64,000 nucleotides of DNA from WHSW01 sp963769945 (lineage in GTDB: Bacteria; Actinomycetota; Thermoleophilia; Solirubrobacterales; 70-9): NCBI GenBank assembly GCA_963769945.1, contig CAVYOA010000014.1:434001-498000 (forward strand), written 5' to 3'. The translations under genes were made by a program, and so were the position numbers. How positions within the stretch are numbered: the first letter of the stretch is position 1; every line of letters begins with the position of its first letter. Positions 16,755-29,276 of the stretch are shown in pieces. A model generated the notes under the pieces. The model was not told the DNA's origin. It saw only the letters and a list, made by a program, of their open reading frames with translations, and did not search any database.

Positions 16755-16838
16755 GCGCCGCAGACCTTCAGTGCTTGATCAGCTGTGCTCACGAGGCGGC
16801 GCCCTGCGGTTATTCGGGTGTCGCGTCGTGAGCGCCGC
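16739..16838 (+). repeat. 23-bp direct repeat flanking a 77-bp duplication-like unit
   Basis: The same 23 bases (beginning GGGTGTCGCGTCGTGAGCGC) occur at 16739-16761 and 16816-16838. The first copy spans the pyrC stop; the second spans the start of the isochorismatase gene. Between them GTG 16751 opens a 26-codon frame that starts MSAADL (the next gene starts MSAAKL) and ends SGVAS, stopping at 16831 with a GTGA overlap onto the isochorismatase start, so coupling is kept along the chain. Confidence 0.85.
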
Positions 16839-17370
16839 GAAGCTCGATCCGACTCGTGCTGCGCTGGTCGTGATCGACGTTCAGGAGGCGTTTCGCAAGG
16901 CGCTGCCGAGCTTCGACGAGGTCGCTGCGTCGGCGGCAACGCTTGTTCGTGGCGCGGCCGAGATCGGTGTACCGGTGCTCGTCACCGAGCAGTATCCGAA
17001 GGGGCTGGGGGCAACCGTTGATGAGGTTGCAAGCCACCTTCCAGCCGGCGCCGAGAGGATCGAGAAGACGCGGTTCTCGGCGGCCGAAGCCGACGGCTTC
17101 GACCTTTCCCGGCACGACCAGGCGATCGTTTGCGGCATTGAGGCTCATGTCTGTGTCAGCCAGACGGTGCTCGACCTGCTCGACGAGGACATTGAGGTGC
17201 ACGTCGCCGCTGACGCGGTCGGCTCGCGCACCGAGTCCAACCGCGAGATCGGGATCGCGAAGATGGAGCGCGCGGGCGCCTTGATCACGAGCGTCGAGAT
17301 GGCCTTGTTCGAGCTCCTCGGCGGCTCCGAGGCTGAGGCCTTCAAGCAAGTGCAGGCGCTGGTCAAATGA
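16828..17370 (+). CDS. Isochorismatase-family cysteine hydrolase
   Basis: Cysteine hydrolase of 180 residues with the triad Asp17 (VVIDVQ), Lys80 (EKTRFSA) and Cys109 (EAHVCVSQT). The family includes N-carbamoyl and ureido amide hydrolases (for example RutB of uracil breakdown) as well as isochorismatases, so an activity on a carbamoyl or ureido compound would suit its place between pyrC and carA. GTG 16828 lies in the repeat described above; the gene overlaps carA by ATGA. The substrate is unknown. Confidence 0.87.
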   Translation: MSAAKLDPTRAALVVIDVQEAFRKALPSFDEVAASAATLVRGAAEIGVPVLVTEQYPKGLGATVDEVASHLPAGAERIEKTRFSAAEADGFDLSRHDQAIVCGIEAHVCVSQTVLDLLDEDIEVHVAADAVGSRTESNREIGIAKMERAGALITSVEMALFELLGGSEAEAFKQVQALVK

Positions 17371-18483
17371 CCGAGGGTCGGGAGGGATACGTCCTGCTCG
17401 AGGATGGCACCCGCTTCGGCGGCGAGGTCTGCGCCAGCGGCGGCGAGGTCTGCGGCGAGGTCGTCTTCAACACGGCGATGACCGGCTATCAGGAGGCCGT
17501 CACCGACCCCAGCTACGCCGGGCAGGTGATCACCTTCACCTATCCGCTGGTCGGCAATTACGGCGTCCGCGCCGAGGCGATGGAGTCCGATCGAGTCCAA
17601 GCGCGCGCGGTGATCATGCGTGAGGCAAAGAACGCCGAGGACCACGCGGATGCCGAGGCAGGTTGGCTCGACTGGCTCGACGCCTGCGGCGTCCCAGCGA
17701 TCACCGGCGTCGACACACGCTCGCTCGTTCGCCACATTCGCGATCGCGGCGCGATGCGCGGCGGGTTGTTCGCGGCCGAGGTCGCCGAGACCGCAGCGCT
17801 CGAGCAGATCAGCACCGAGCCCTCGATGGAGGGAGCCGACCTCGCCCAAGCCGTGACTCCCGGCGCGCCGATCGAGCTCGATGGCCCCGGCCCGCACGTG
17901 GTCGCGCTCGACACCGGGATCAAGCTCAGCATCATCCGCCAGTTCCGCCAGCGCGACTGCAAGGTGACCTTGCTGCCGTGCACCGCCTCCAGCGAAACCG
18001 TGCTGGCTGCCGATCCGGACCTGGTCTTCCTCGCCAACGGCCCCGGCGACCCCGCGGCGCTCGACTACATCAGTGAGACCGTGCGCGAGGTGCTCGGCGA
18101 AAAGCCGGTGGTCGGCATCTGCCTCGGCCACCAGCTGCTCTGTCGCGCGGTAGGCCTCGAGACCTTCAAGCTGCCGTTCGGCCACCGCGGCGCCAACCAT
18201 CCGGTCAAGGACCTCGAGACGGGCAAGATCGACATCACCTCGCAAAACCACGGCTTTGCGGTGCGCCCCCCCGATGGTGGCGAGACGATCGACGCCGATG
18301 AGCCGGTGCGCTGGGAGACCGACTTCGGCGCCGCCGAGCTCACCCATCTCAATCTCTATGACCGCACGGTCGAGGGCTTGGCGCTACGCGACGTGCCCGG
18401 CTGCACGGTCCAGCATCACCCCGAGGCCGGCCCGGGGCCCCACGATGCCCGCTATCTCTTCGACCGCTTCCTGGAGCTCGCAC

Positions 18484-18491
<8 letters not shown>
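17367..18491 (+). CDS. carA: Carbamoyl-phosphate synthase small subunit (glutaminase)
   Basis: Supplies ammonia from glutamine to CarB. The 374-residue protein has the N-terminal CPSase small-chain domain (FNTAMTGYQEAVTDPSY) and a class I glutamine amidotransferase domain with nucleophile Cys252 in GICLGHQLL and the C-terminal HHPEAGPGPHD segment carrying His and Glu. Full length. The start overlaps the isochorismatase stop by four bases and the end overlaps carB by eight, so stoichiometric synthesis is likely. Confidence 0.96.
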
Positions 18492-21675
<3,184 letters not shown>

Positions 21676-21678
21676 TCA

Positions 21679-22548
21679 GTGCCTGCCGCGAGCCGAACCG
21701 GCGAGGATGGCCGAACGCTGGCTCCGTTTGGGCGCCGCAGCTGCGCGGTTGTCGCAAACGAAGCCACTGGTGGCTATCGCATCGTCAGCGCACTGGATCT
21801 CGACGGGCCGCTGCCGCGGGCGGGGCAGTTCTACATGCTCGCCACCGACGCGTGGGGCGGACCCGACGGCCGCCCGTACCTGCCGCGAGCGTTCTCGGTC
21901 GCCGATGCCGAGCCTGCGCAAGACGGGGTGCGACTCGATTTTCTGCTCGAAGAGGTGGGGCCCGGCACCGACCGTCTCGGCGCCCTGCGAAGCGGCGATT
22001 GGCTTCACCTCACCGGGCCATTGGGACGCCCGTTCTCGGCCCTCTCTGAGCTGGCGCCGGGTGCCGCGGGCGCGGTTCTCGTTGGTGGTGGCATCGGCAT
22101 CGCACCGCTGGCACTGCTGCGCCGCGAGCTAGCCGAGCACGGCGTCGCCCAGCGCGTGCTGCTGGGCTTTCGAGACCGCCGCCACTCGGGGGGGCTCGAG
22201 CTCTTTCGCTGCTCGGAAGTCCGAACCGCCTCCGAGGATGGACACAGCGGCCACCGCGGCTACGTCACCGACCTGCTCGCGGTCCTGTTCGAAGGCGACG
22301 ATGCCGGCAGCGCCGCCGTCTTTGCCTGCGGGCCACCGGCGATGCTCGAGGCGGTCCGAGCGCTGTGCGCCGAGCGCGAGGTCGCCGCGGAGCTGGCGAT
22401 GGAGACGCCGATGGCGTGTGGTTTCGGCTCCTGCTTCGGCTGCGCGGTGCCGGTCAAGGAGGGCGGCTACATGCGCCTCTGCGTCGACGGGCCGGTGGTC
22501 AACGCGGCCGCGATCGAGACGGCGCTGGTCGCTGGGAGCGGGCATTGA
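21679..22548 (+). CDS. pyrK: Dihydroorotate dehydrogenase electron-transfer subunit
   Basis: FAD and [2Fe-2S] subunit that passes electrons from PyrD to NAD+. The 289 residues contain the FAD segment RAFSVAD, the NAD segment GGGIGIAPL and the iron-sulfur cluster ligands Cys247, Cys252, Cys255 and Cys268 (C-x4-C-x2-C-x12-C). The start is GTG 21679, three bases after carB; the stop overlaps the pyrD start (TTGA). Its presence defines the neighbouring PyrD as the class 1B type. Confidence 0.92.
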   Translation: MPAASRTGEDGRTLAPFGRRSCAVVANEATGGYRIVSALDLDGPLPRAGQFYMLATDAWGGPDGRPYLPRAFSVADAEPAQDGVRLDFLLEEVGPGTDRLGALRSGDWLHLTGPLGRPFSALSELAPGAAGAVLVGGGIGIAPLALLRRELAEHGVAQRVLLGFRDRRHSGGLELFRCSEVRTASEDGHSGHRGYVTDLLAVLFEGDDAGSAAVFACGPPAMLEAVRALCAEREVAAELAMETPMACGFGSCFGCAVPVKEGGYMRLCVDGPVVNAAAIETALVAGSGH

Positions 22549-23468
22549 GCGATCTCGCGGTGACGTTGTGCGGAATCGAGCTCGAGCACCCGGTGATCAA
22601 TGGCTCGGGCACGTTCGACGCGATCGCTGCGCGGCGAGCATTCGGCGACGCGATCGACGAGCGCTTTCCCTTCAGCATGTTCGTCTCGAAGACGATCACG
22701 CCCGAGCCCCGAGCCGGTAATCCCGCGCCCCGGCTCTACGAGACACCTGCGGGCATGGTCAATTCGATCGGCTTGCCCAACAAGGGCCTCGAGGGCTTTC
22801 TCATTCACGACCTGCCCCAGCTCGCTCGCTTGGCGGTGCCGCTGTGTGTGTCGGTCATGGCCCCGACCAGCGATGGCTTTGCCGCCCTGGTCGAGCGCGT
22901 TGGCGGTCGCGAGGAGGTGGCGGCGATCGAGCTCAACGTCTCTTGTCCCAACGTCAAGTCCGGTCTCATCGTCGGCGAGCAGCCCGCCGAGATCATCGCC
23001 CTGCTCGAGCGGGTTCGCCCGTTGAGCGAAAAGCCGTTGATCGTCAAGCTGACCCCAAACGTCGCCGAGCCCGCCGAGATCGCCGCCGCCGCGCAGGAGG
23101 GCGGCGCCGACGCCGTTTCGCTGATCAACACCCTGCGTGCGGGCGGACTCGACCCGGAGACCCTGCAGGCATGGCTCGGCGCCGGCAGCGGCGGGCTTTC
23201 GGGCCCGGCGGTTCGGGCGGTCGCGCTCGATCAGCTGCGTCGCGTCTGCGCCGCTGTCTCGATGCCCGTCATCGGCATGGGCGGAATCGAAACCGGTGCC
23301 GACGCGCTCGCGTTTCTCGCTCAAGGGGCGTCAGCGGTGGCGGTCGGCACGGCGAGTTTTCGCGATCCGCTGGCCGGCGATCGGATCCGCCACGAGCTGG
23401 TCAGCGAGCTCTCGAATAAGGGCATGGCGGGGTCTCCGCGGACAGCTTTGCCTTCGACCTCGACCTGA
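22545..23468 (+). CDS. pyrD: Dihydroorotate dehydrogenase, class 1B catalytic subunit
   Basis: FMN enzyme oxidising dihydroorotate to orotate. The 307-residue protein has FVSKTITPEPRAGN, the active-site Cys134 in NVSCPNVKSG and the FMN phosphate loop GMGGIETGADA. Cysteine as active-site base is the class 1 feature. TTG 22545 overlaps the pyrK stop by four bases and is the only close in-frame start. The C-terminus has about 15 Ser/Thr/Pro-rich residues beyond the barrel. pyrF and pyrE do not follow, so the last two steps are encoded elsewhere. Confidence 0.93.
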   Translation: MSDLAVTLCGIELEHPVINGSGTFDAIAARRAFGDAIDERFPFSMFVSKTITPEPRAGNPAPRLYETPAGMVNSIGLPNKGLEGFLIHDLPQLARLAVPLCVSVMAPTSDGFAALVERVGGREEVAAIELNVSCPNVKSGLIVGEQPAEIIALLERVRPLSEKPLIVKLTPNVAEPAEIAAAAQEGGADAVSLINTLRAGGLDPETLQAWLGAGSGGLSGPAVRAVALDQLRRVCAAVSMPVIGMGGIETGADALAFLAQGASAVAVGTASFRDPLAGDRIRHELVSELSNKGMAGSPRTALPSTST

Positions 23469-23506
23469 GGTCGAAACAAATATCGCCGAAAACGGGCATT
23501 AGGGCC

Positions 23507-23534
23507 TTGCGCCTCGGCGCGCCGCGGATATACT
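23507..23534 (+). promoter_or_regulatory. mihF promoter
   Basis: TTGCGC at 23507-23512 and TATACT at 23529-23534 with a 16-base spacer. The predicted start of transcription (about 23541) is only some five bases before the mihF ATG, so the message has almost no leader. Confidence 0.65.
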
Positions 23535-23545
23535 CGCCGCCGCCG

Positions 23546-23881
23546 ATGGCGACTGCTCCCGTCGACACCTCAGCTGCCGTTCCGGAGAGAACCCGCGAAC
23601 AGCGTATGAAGGCCCTCAACCGGGCCAATGAGATCCGCTCGGCGCGGGCTCAGCTCAAGCGTGACCTGAAGGCGGGCAAGGCAAGAATCGAGACGCTGCT
23701 GCTCGATCCGCCGGAGTACGTGCTCTCCGCAAAGGTCTTCGACATGATCCTCGCGGTGCCGAAGTACGGCCGCGTCAAGGCGAACAAGATCCTCGGCCAG
23801 TGCCGGATCTCGCCCTCGAAGACGATCGGCGGTCTCTCCGAACGCCAGCGCGCTGAACTGGTTCAGTTCCTCAGGCGCTAG
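23546..23881 (+). CDS. mihF: Actinobacterial integration host factor (mIHF)
   Basis: Small nucleoid-associated DNA-binding protein, 111 residues. The C-terminal core (ILAVPKYGRVKANKIL, CRISPSKTIGGLSERQ) is the helix-two-turn-helix region of mycobacterial/streptomycete IHF, unrelated to the enterobacterial IHF heterodimer. ATG 23546 is chosen because a strong promoter lies just upstream and upstream codons are not conserved-looking. The order mihF-gmk-rpoZ-coaBC is the standard actinobacterial arrangement and supports the phylum call. Confidence 0.94.
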   Translation: MATAPVDTSAAVPERTREQRMKALNRANEIRSARAQLKRDLKAGKARIETLLLDPPEYVLSAKVFDMILAVPKYGRVKANKILGQCRISPSKTIGGLSERQRAELVQFLRR

Positions 23882-23915
23882 GCCGAGCCGCCGACGACGA
23901 CCTTAGGCTCACCGC

Positions 23916-24482
23916 GTGGCCAAGGTCTTCGTCATCACCGGCCCTTCCGGGGTCGGCAAGGGCACGCTGATTCGCATTCTGCGTCAGCGCCTGCCCGAAC
24001 TTGAGCTGACGACCTCGGCGACGACGCGTGCCCCGCGCGAGGGCGAGCGCGATGGCGTCGACTATCACTTCCTCAGCCGTGATGAGTTCGCCCGGCGCGC
24101 CGAGGCCAACGACTTTCTCGAGCATGCCGCCTATAGCGGCAACCGCTACGGAACGCTGCGTCCCGAGGTCGAGCAGCGACTCGACGCGGGCCGCTCGGTC
24201 TTGCTCGAGATCGAGGTCCAGGGTGCGCGCCAGGTGCGCGCGGCGATGCCCGAAGCGGTGCTGGTCTTCATCGCGCCGCCCGATCCGGCGGCGCTTCGCC
24301 AGCGTCTCGAAGGTCGCGGGACCGACGATCCCGAGGCGATCTCCGAGCGCTTGCGCACGGCCGAGATCGAGCTCGACGCCCAAGAGGAGTTTCAGCACGT
24401 CGTCTGCAACGACGAGGTCGAGCGGGCGGCCGGGGAGCTGGAGGCGATCGTGCGTGGCGAGCTTGCCAGTCAAGGTCTGTAA
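23916..24482 (+). CDS. gmk: Guanylate kinase
   Basis: Phosphorylates GMP to GDP. The 188-residue protein has the P-loop GPSGVGKGT at 9-17, the GMP-binding region TTRAPREGERDGVDYHF and the lid segment LRQRLEGRGTDD. Normal length. GTG 23916 is used; a TAGGCT hexamer ends six bases before it, so a leaderless transcript separate from mihF is possible. Confidence 0.95.
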   Translation: MAKVFVITGPSGVGKGTLIRILRQRLPELELTTSATTRAPREGERDGVDYHFLSRDEFARRAEANDFLEHAAYSGNRYGTLRPEVEQRLDAGRSVLLEIEVQGARQVRAAMPEAVLVFIAPPDPAALRQRLEGRGTDDPEAISERLRTAEIELDAQEEFQHVVCNDEVERAAGELEAIVRGELASQGL

Positions 24483-24506
24483 CGCCACTCCCTACAATCG
24501 TTGCCA

Positions 24507-24743
24507 ATGATCAAGCCACGAGTAGACGAGTTGCTGGCACGCACCGACACCCACTATGCGGCGGTGCTGGTCGCGGCCAAGCGCGCGCGCCAGCTCAATA
24601 GCTACTACCGCGCGCTGGGCGAGGGCAGCTACGAGGAGTACACGCCGCCGATGGTCGACACGAACACGACCAACTACCTCACCATCGCGCTCGAGGAGCT
24701 CGCCGCCGGCAAGATCGCTTACCACTACCGCGATCGGTCGTAA
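24507..24743 (+). CDS. rpoZ: RNA polymerase omega subunit
   Basis: Assembly subunit of RNA polymerase, 78 residues. MIKPRVDELL at the start and AAKRARQLNSYYRALGEG match the conserved omega core that clamps the beta-prime C-terminus; LTIALEELAAGKIAYHY is typical of the actinobacterial form. ATG 24507 is preferred to TTG 24501, and TACAAT (24493-24498) lies eight bases upstream, predicting a leaderless message. Confidence 0.93.
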   Translation: MIKPRVDELLARTDTHYAAVLVAAKRARQLNSYYRALGEGSYEEYTPPMVDTNTTNYLTIALEELAAGKIAYHYRDRS

Positions 24744-24776
24744 GGCCGGCCGGACAGGTCGCGGGGCGAAGGTGCC

Positions 24777-26027
24777 ATGGCCCGCATCCTTCTTGGTGTC
24801 AGCGGCGGCATAGCCGCCTACAAAGCGCTCGAGTTCGCCCGCCTGGCGACGAAAGCCGGGCATGGTGTTCGCGTCGTGATGACGCCGGCGGCGACCCGAT
24901 TCGTCGGTGCCGCCTCATTTGAGGGCATCGTCGGCTCCCCGGTCTTGATCGAGGAGTTCGACCGCGATTCGATGCGCGGCGCCTACCCCGGCGACCCTGC
25001 TCCTGCTCACGACCCGATCGGTCATCTCGAGCTCGCCGCCAACGCCGACGCGATGCTGGTCGCCCCCGCTTCGGCGAACACGATCGCCAAGCTCGCCGCC
25101 GGCATTTGCGACTCGATGCTGACGACCTCGTTCCTCGCTACCGTCGCGCCTCGCCTCGTCGCTCCGGCAATGAACGCCCGCATGTACGCCAACCCCGCGA
25201 CGGTCGACAACGTCGCCACCCTGCGCGCGCGGCAGATCACGATCATCGAGCCCGATGAAGGAGCGCTCGCGTCGCGCGGTGAGCACGGCGTCGGCCGCCT
25301 TGCGGCGCCGGAGCGGCTGCTGGCCGAGGTCGAAGCCGTGCTCGGCGCTCATGGTGGCAGCTGGGACGGGCTTCGGGTGCTGGTCACCGGTGGCGGCACG
25401 CGCGAGCCGATCGATGCGGTGCGCTACATCGGCAACCGCTCCAGCGGGCGCATGGGCCTCGCTCTCGCGGCTGCCGCGAAGCGCCGCGGTGCTCGGGTGA
25501 CGCTCGTTGCGGCAAATATGACCTTGCCGGCCGCGGCAGGGATCGAGGTAATCGAGGTTGAGACGACGGCGGAGCTCGCCGCTGCGGTCGAGCGCGAGTT
25601 CGCCGAGACCAATGTGCTGTTGATGGCTGCGGCACCGGCCGACTTTCGCGCCGCCACGCCGGTGAGCGGCAAGCTCTCCCGCGAGCGCCAAGCCGGTCTC
25701 GAGCTGCGACTGGAAGCGACTGATGACATCCTCGCCGCTGTCGCTGAGCGCCGCAGCGCCTCGCAGACGATCTTCGGCTTTGCCGCGGAGGCCGGCGCCG
25801 ATGCGATCGAACGCGCCCGGGCAAAGCTCGATCGCAAGGCGGTGGACGCGATCGTCTTCAACGACATCTCGCGTTCGGAGATCGGCTTCGACTCGACCGA
25901 GAACGAGGTGACGATCGTCGAACGCGACGACGAGCACCACGTGGCGTTGGCGTCGAAGGAGCGGGTTGCGGAGGCGATCTTGGATCGCGTCGACGCGCTC
26001 AGAGCTTCGGTGGTCGAACGTGGTTGA
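24777..26027 (+). CDS. coaBC: Bifunctional phosphopantothenoylcysteine decarboxylase/synthetase
   Basis: Two steps of coenzyme A synthesis: CTP-dependent ligation of cysteine to phosphopantothenate (CoaB, C-terminal) and FMN-dependent decarboxylation (CoaC, N-terminal). Of 416 residues, GVSGGIAAYK, active-site His83 in IGHLELA and PAMNARMY (130-137) define CoaC; VTGGGTREPIDAVRYIGNRSSGRMG opens CoaB. The flap that in Escherichia coli carries a reactive cysteine (ACGD) reads LASRGEHGVGR here, with Ser166 in place of Cys; I am not sure how conserved that cysteine is in actinobacteria. It follows rpoZ by 33 bases. Confidence 0.93.
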   Translation: MARILLGVSGGIAAYKALEFARLATKAGHGVRVVMTPAATRFVGAASFEGIVGSPVLIEEFDRDSMRGAYPGDPAPAHDPIGHLELAANADAMLVAPASANTIAKLAAGICDSMLTTSFLATVAPRLVAPAMNARMYANPATVDNVATLRARQITIIEPDEGALASRGEHGVGRLAAPERLLAEVEAVLGAHGGSWDGLRVLVTGGGTREPIDAVRYIGNRSSGRMGLALAAAAKRRGARVTLVAANMTLPAAAGIEVIEVETTAELAAAVEREFAETNVLLMAAAPADFRAATPVSGKLSRERQAGLELRLEATDDILAAVAERRSASQTIFGFAAEAGADAIERARAKLDRKAVDAIVFNDISRSEIGFDSTENEVTIVERDDEHHVALASKERVAEAILDRVDALRASVVERG

Positions 26028-26054
26028 TGCCGGATTTTGAGGACGTGGACGAGG

Positions 26055-26077
26055 TTGACCCCCTATACGGGTGTCAA
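26055..26077. repeat. Imperfect inverted repeat upstream of the TPR gene
   Basis: TTGACCCCC (26055-26063) and GGGTGTCAA (26069-26077) are complementary at eight of nine positions around TATAC. It lies in the 142-base gap after coaBC, about 90 bases before the TPR gene. It could be an operator; nothing else supports that. Confidence 0.35.
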
Positions 26078-26169
26078 AGTCGGCCACGTCCCGGATTCGT
26101 GCGCTGGTGGCTTCGACTGATGCCCGACGTGGTGGCGAGGCCGCGAGGGTCGCTTTCTAAACTGAAGGC

Positions 26170-26538
26170 ATGGACCTTCAGGGCGATACCTACACGCTGT
26201 ATCGCCAAGGCATAGAGCTTCTCGAAGATGGCAGCTTCGATGCTGCCACCGAGCCGCTGGCAGAGGTCGCGCGCCGCGATCCCGAGAAGACGTCCGTGCG
26301 CGAGGCGCTCGGGCGTGCCTACTTTCGCAATCGCCAATTCGCTGAGGCCGCCGCCGAGTTCGAGGCCGTGGTCGAGGTGCGACCGGTCGACGACTACGCG
26401 CACTTCTGCCTCGGTCGCGCGCTCAGCCTCACCGGCGAGCGTGAGCGGGCACGCCATCACCTGGCGCTGGCCTCGAACCTGCGGCCGGAGCGACGCGACT
26501 ATCGCCTGTACCGCGATCGCCTTCGTCGCGCCGGATGA
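26170..26538 (+). CDS. Tetratricopeptide-repeat protein
   Basis: Small all-helical protein of 122 residues with about three TPR units (YRQGIELLEDGSFDAATEPL, VREALGRAYFRNRQFAEAA, and ALSLTGERERARHHLALA), normally a protein-protein interaction scaffold. No enzyme motif, signal peptide or membrane segment. TAAACT (26158-26163) ends six bases before the ATG, so it is probably transcribed leaderless from its own promoter. It precedes dtd by 19 bases and may share its transcript. The partner is unknown. Confidence 0.85.
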   Translation: MDLQGDTYTLYRQGIELLEDGSFDAATEPLAEVARRDPEKTSVREALGRAYFRNRQFAEAAAEFEAVVEVRPVDDYAHFCLGRALSLTGERERARHHLALASNLRPERRDYRLYRDRLRRAG

Positions 26539-26557
26539 TTCGCGCGGCCCGCCTCGA

Positions 26558-26974
26558 GTGAAGGCACTCGTCCAGCGGGTGACGCGGGCGGCCGTATCGG
26601 TCGACGGCGCTGAGATCGCGGCCGTTGGCGCCGGCCTGCTCGTGCTGCTCGGCGTCGGCGACGGTGATAGGCCCGAGCAGGCGGACCGGCTCGCCGACAA
26701 GGTGCGATCGCTGCGCGTCTTCGCCGACTCCGAGGGGCGCATGAACGAGCCGCTGGGCGAGCGCGAGGTCCTCTGCATCAGCCAGTTCACGCTGTACGGC
26801 GACGTGCGCAAGGGCAATCGACCCAGCTACACCGGCGCCGCCCGCCCCGAGGTTGCCGAGCCCCTCTACGAGCGCTTCTGCGACCGTCTCGGCGCCAGGT
26901 CGGGAGAGTTCGGAGCCCAGATGCAGGTCGAGCTCGTCAATGACGGGCCGGTGACGCTGCTGATCGAGGCCTGA
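26558..26974 (+). CDS. dtd: D-aminoacyl-tRNA deacylase
   Basis: Removes D-amino acids (and misloaded glycine) from tRNA. The 138-residue protein begins MKALVQRVTRAAVSVDG and contains the family's SQFTLYGD and NDGPVTLLIE active-site motifs. The cross-subunit Gly-cisPro motif reads GP in NDGPVT as expected. GTG 26558 gives the canonical N-terminus. Confidence 0.94.
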   Translation: MKALVQRVTRAAVSVDGAEIAAVGAGLLVLLGVGDGDRPEQADRLADKVRSLRVFADSEGRMNEPLGEREVLCISQFTLYGDVRKGNRPSYTGAARPEVAEPLYERFCDRLGARSGEFGAQMQVELVNDGPVTLLIEA

Positions 26975-27056
26975 TCGCCGCCTGCGAGGACCATGGCCGC
27001 TCGGCTACCCGCGGCTATACTCCGCCGACCTCTCTTCGTACCCGAACCCTGTGAGT

Positions 27057-27082
27057 GGTGGGCCCGGGCCCACCTTTTTTTT
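27057..27082 (+). terminator. Intrinsic terminator in the rimP-nusA leader
   Basis: The 18-base palindrome GGTGGGCCCGGGCCCACC (27057-27074) folds as a 7-bp stem with a CCGG loop and is followed by eight T residues. A TATACT -10-like box (27016-27021) lies 36 bases upstream, so the terminator would sit inside the leader of the rimP-nusA-infB transcript, not merely behind dtd. Confidence 0.88.
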
Positions 27083-27132
27083 CGCAATTTCGGCGCCGGC
27101 GAGGGGGAGAAAACGGCCAAATGGGCACTTAA

Positions 27133-27572
27133 ATGAGAGACCTCGCAGACCTACAAGAGACAATCGAGAAGCGGATCGACGAGTTCGACCCGCAGCTCGA
27201 GCTGATCGCGCTCGAGCGGCCGGCGGCTGAGCGGCTGCGGCTCTACATCGATCACCCTGAGGGCGTCGATCTCGGGCTCTGCGAACGGGTGACCAAGCAG
27301 CTTCGCGACTTGCTCGAATCCTATGCGCTCGAGGTCTCGTCGCCTGGCGTCGACCGGCCACTGACCAAGCCCGAACACTTCCAGCGCTTTCTCGGACGGC
27401 GCGTCAAGGTGCGCACCGCCGAGCAGATCGCCGGCCGGCGCAACTTCACGGGCACGCTGACCGACGCCGACGCGAACACAGTCTCGCTCGACGCCGACGG
27501 CCAGCCGGTCCGTATCCCCTTCGAGCGAATCCATCGCTCGAACTTGATCCCCGACTTTGGAGGTACAGGCGC

Positions 27573-27576
<4 letters not shown>
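27133..27576 (+). CDS. rimP: Ribosome maturation factor RimP
   Basis: 30S subunit maturation protein of 147 residues with the family signature ALEVSSPGVDRPL and a C-terminal SH3-like domain (VKVRTAEQIAGRRNFTG, then PFERIHRSNLIPDF). First gene of the rimP-nusA-infB superoperon; its stop overlaps the nusA TTG start. ATG 27133 is used. Confidence 0.94.

Positions 27577-29276
<1,700 letters not shown>

Noticed and set aside
26024..26215. 63-codon frame in the gap after coaBC
   Set aside because: No motif or ribosome binding site, and it runs over the TPR gene start; an inverted repeat is the only structure there.
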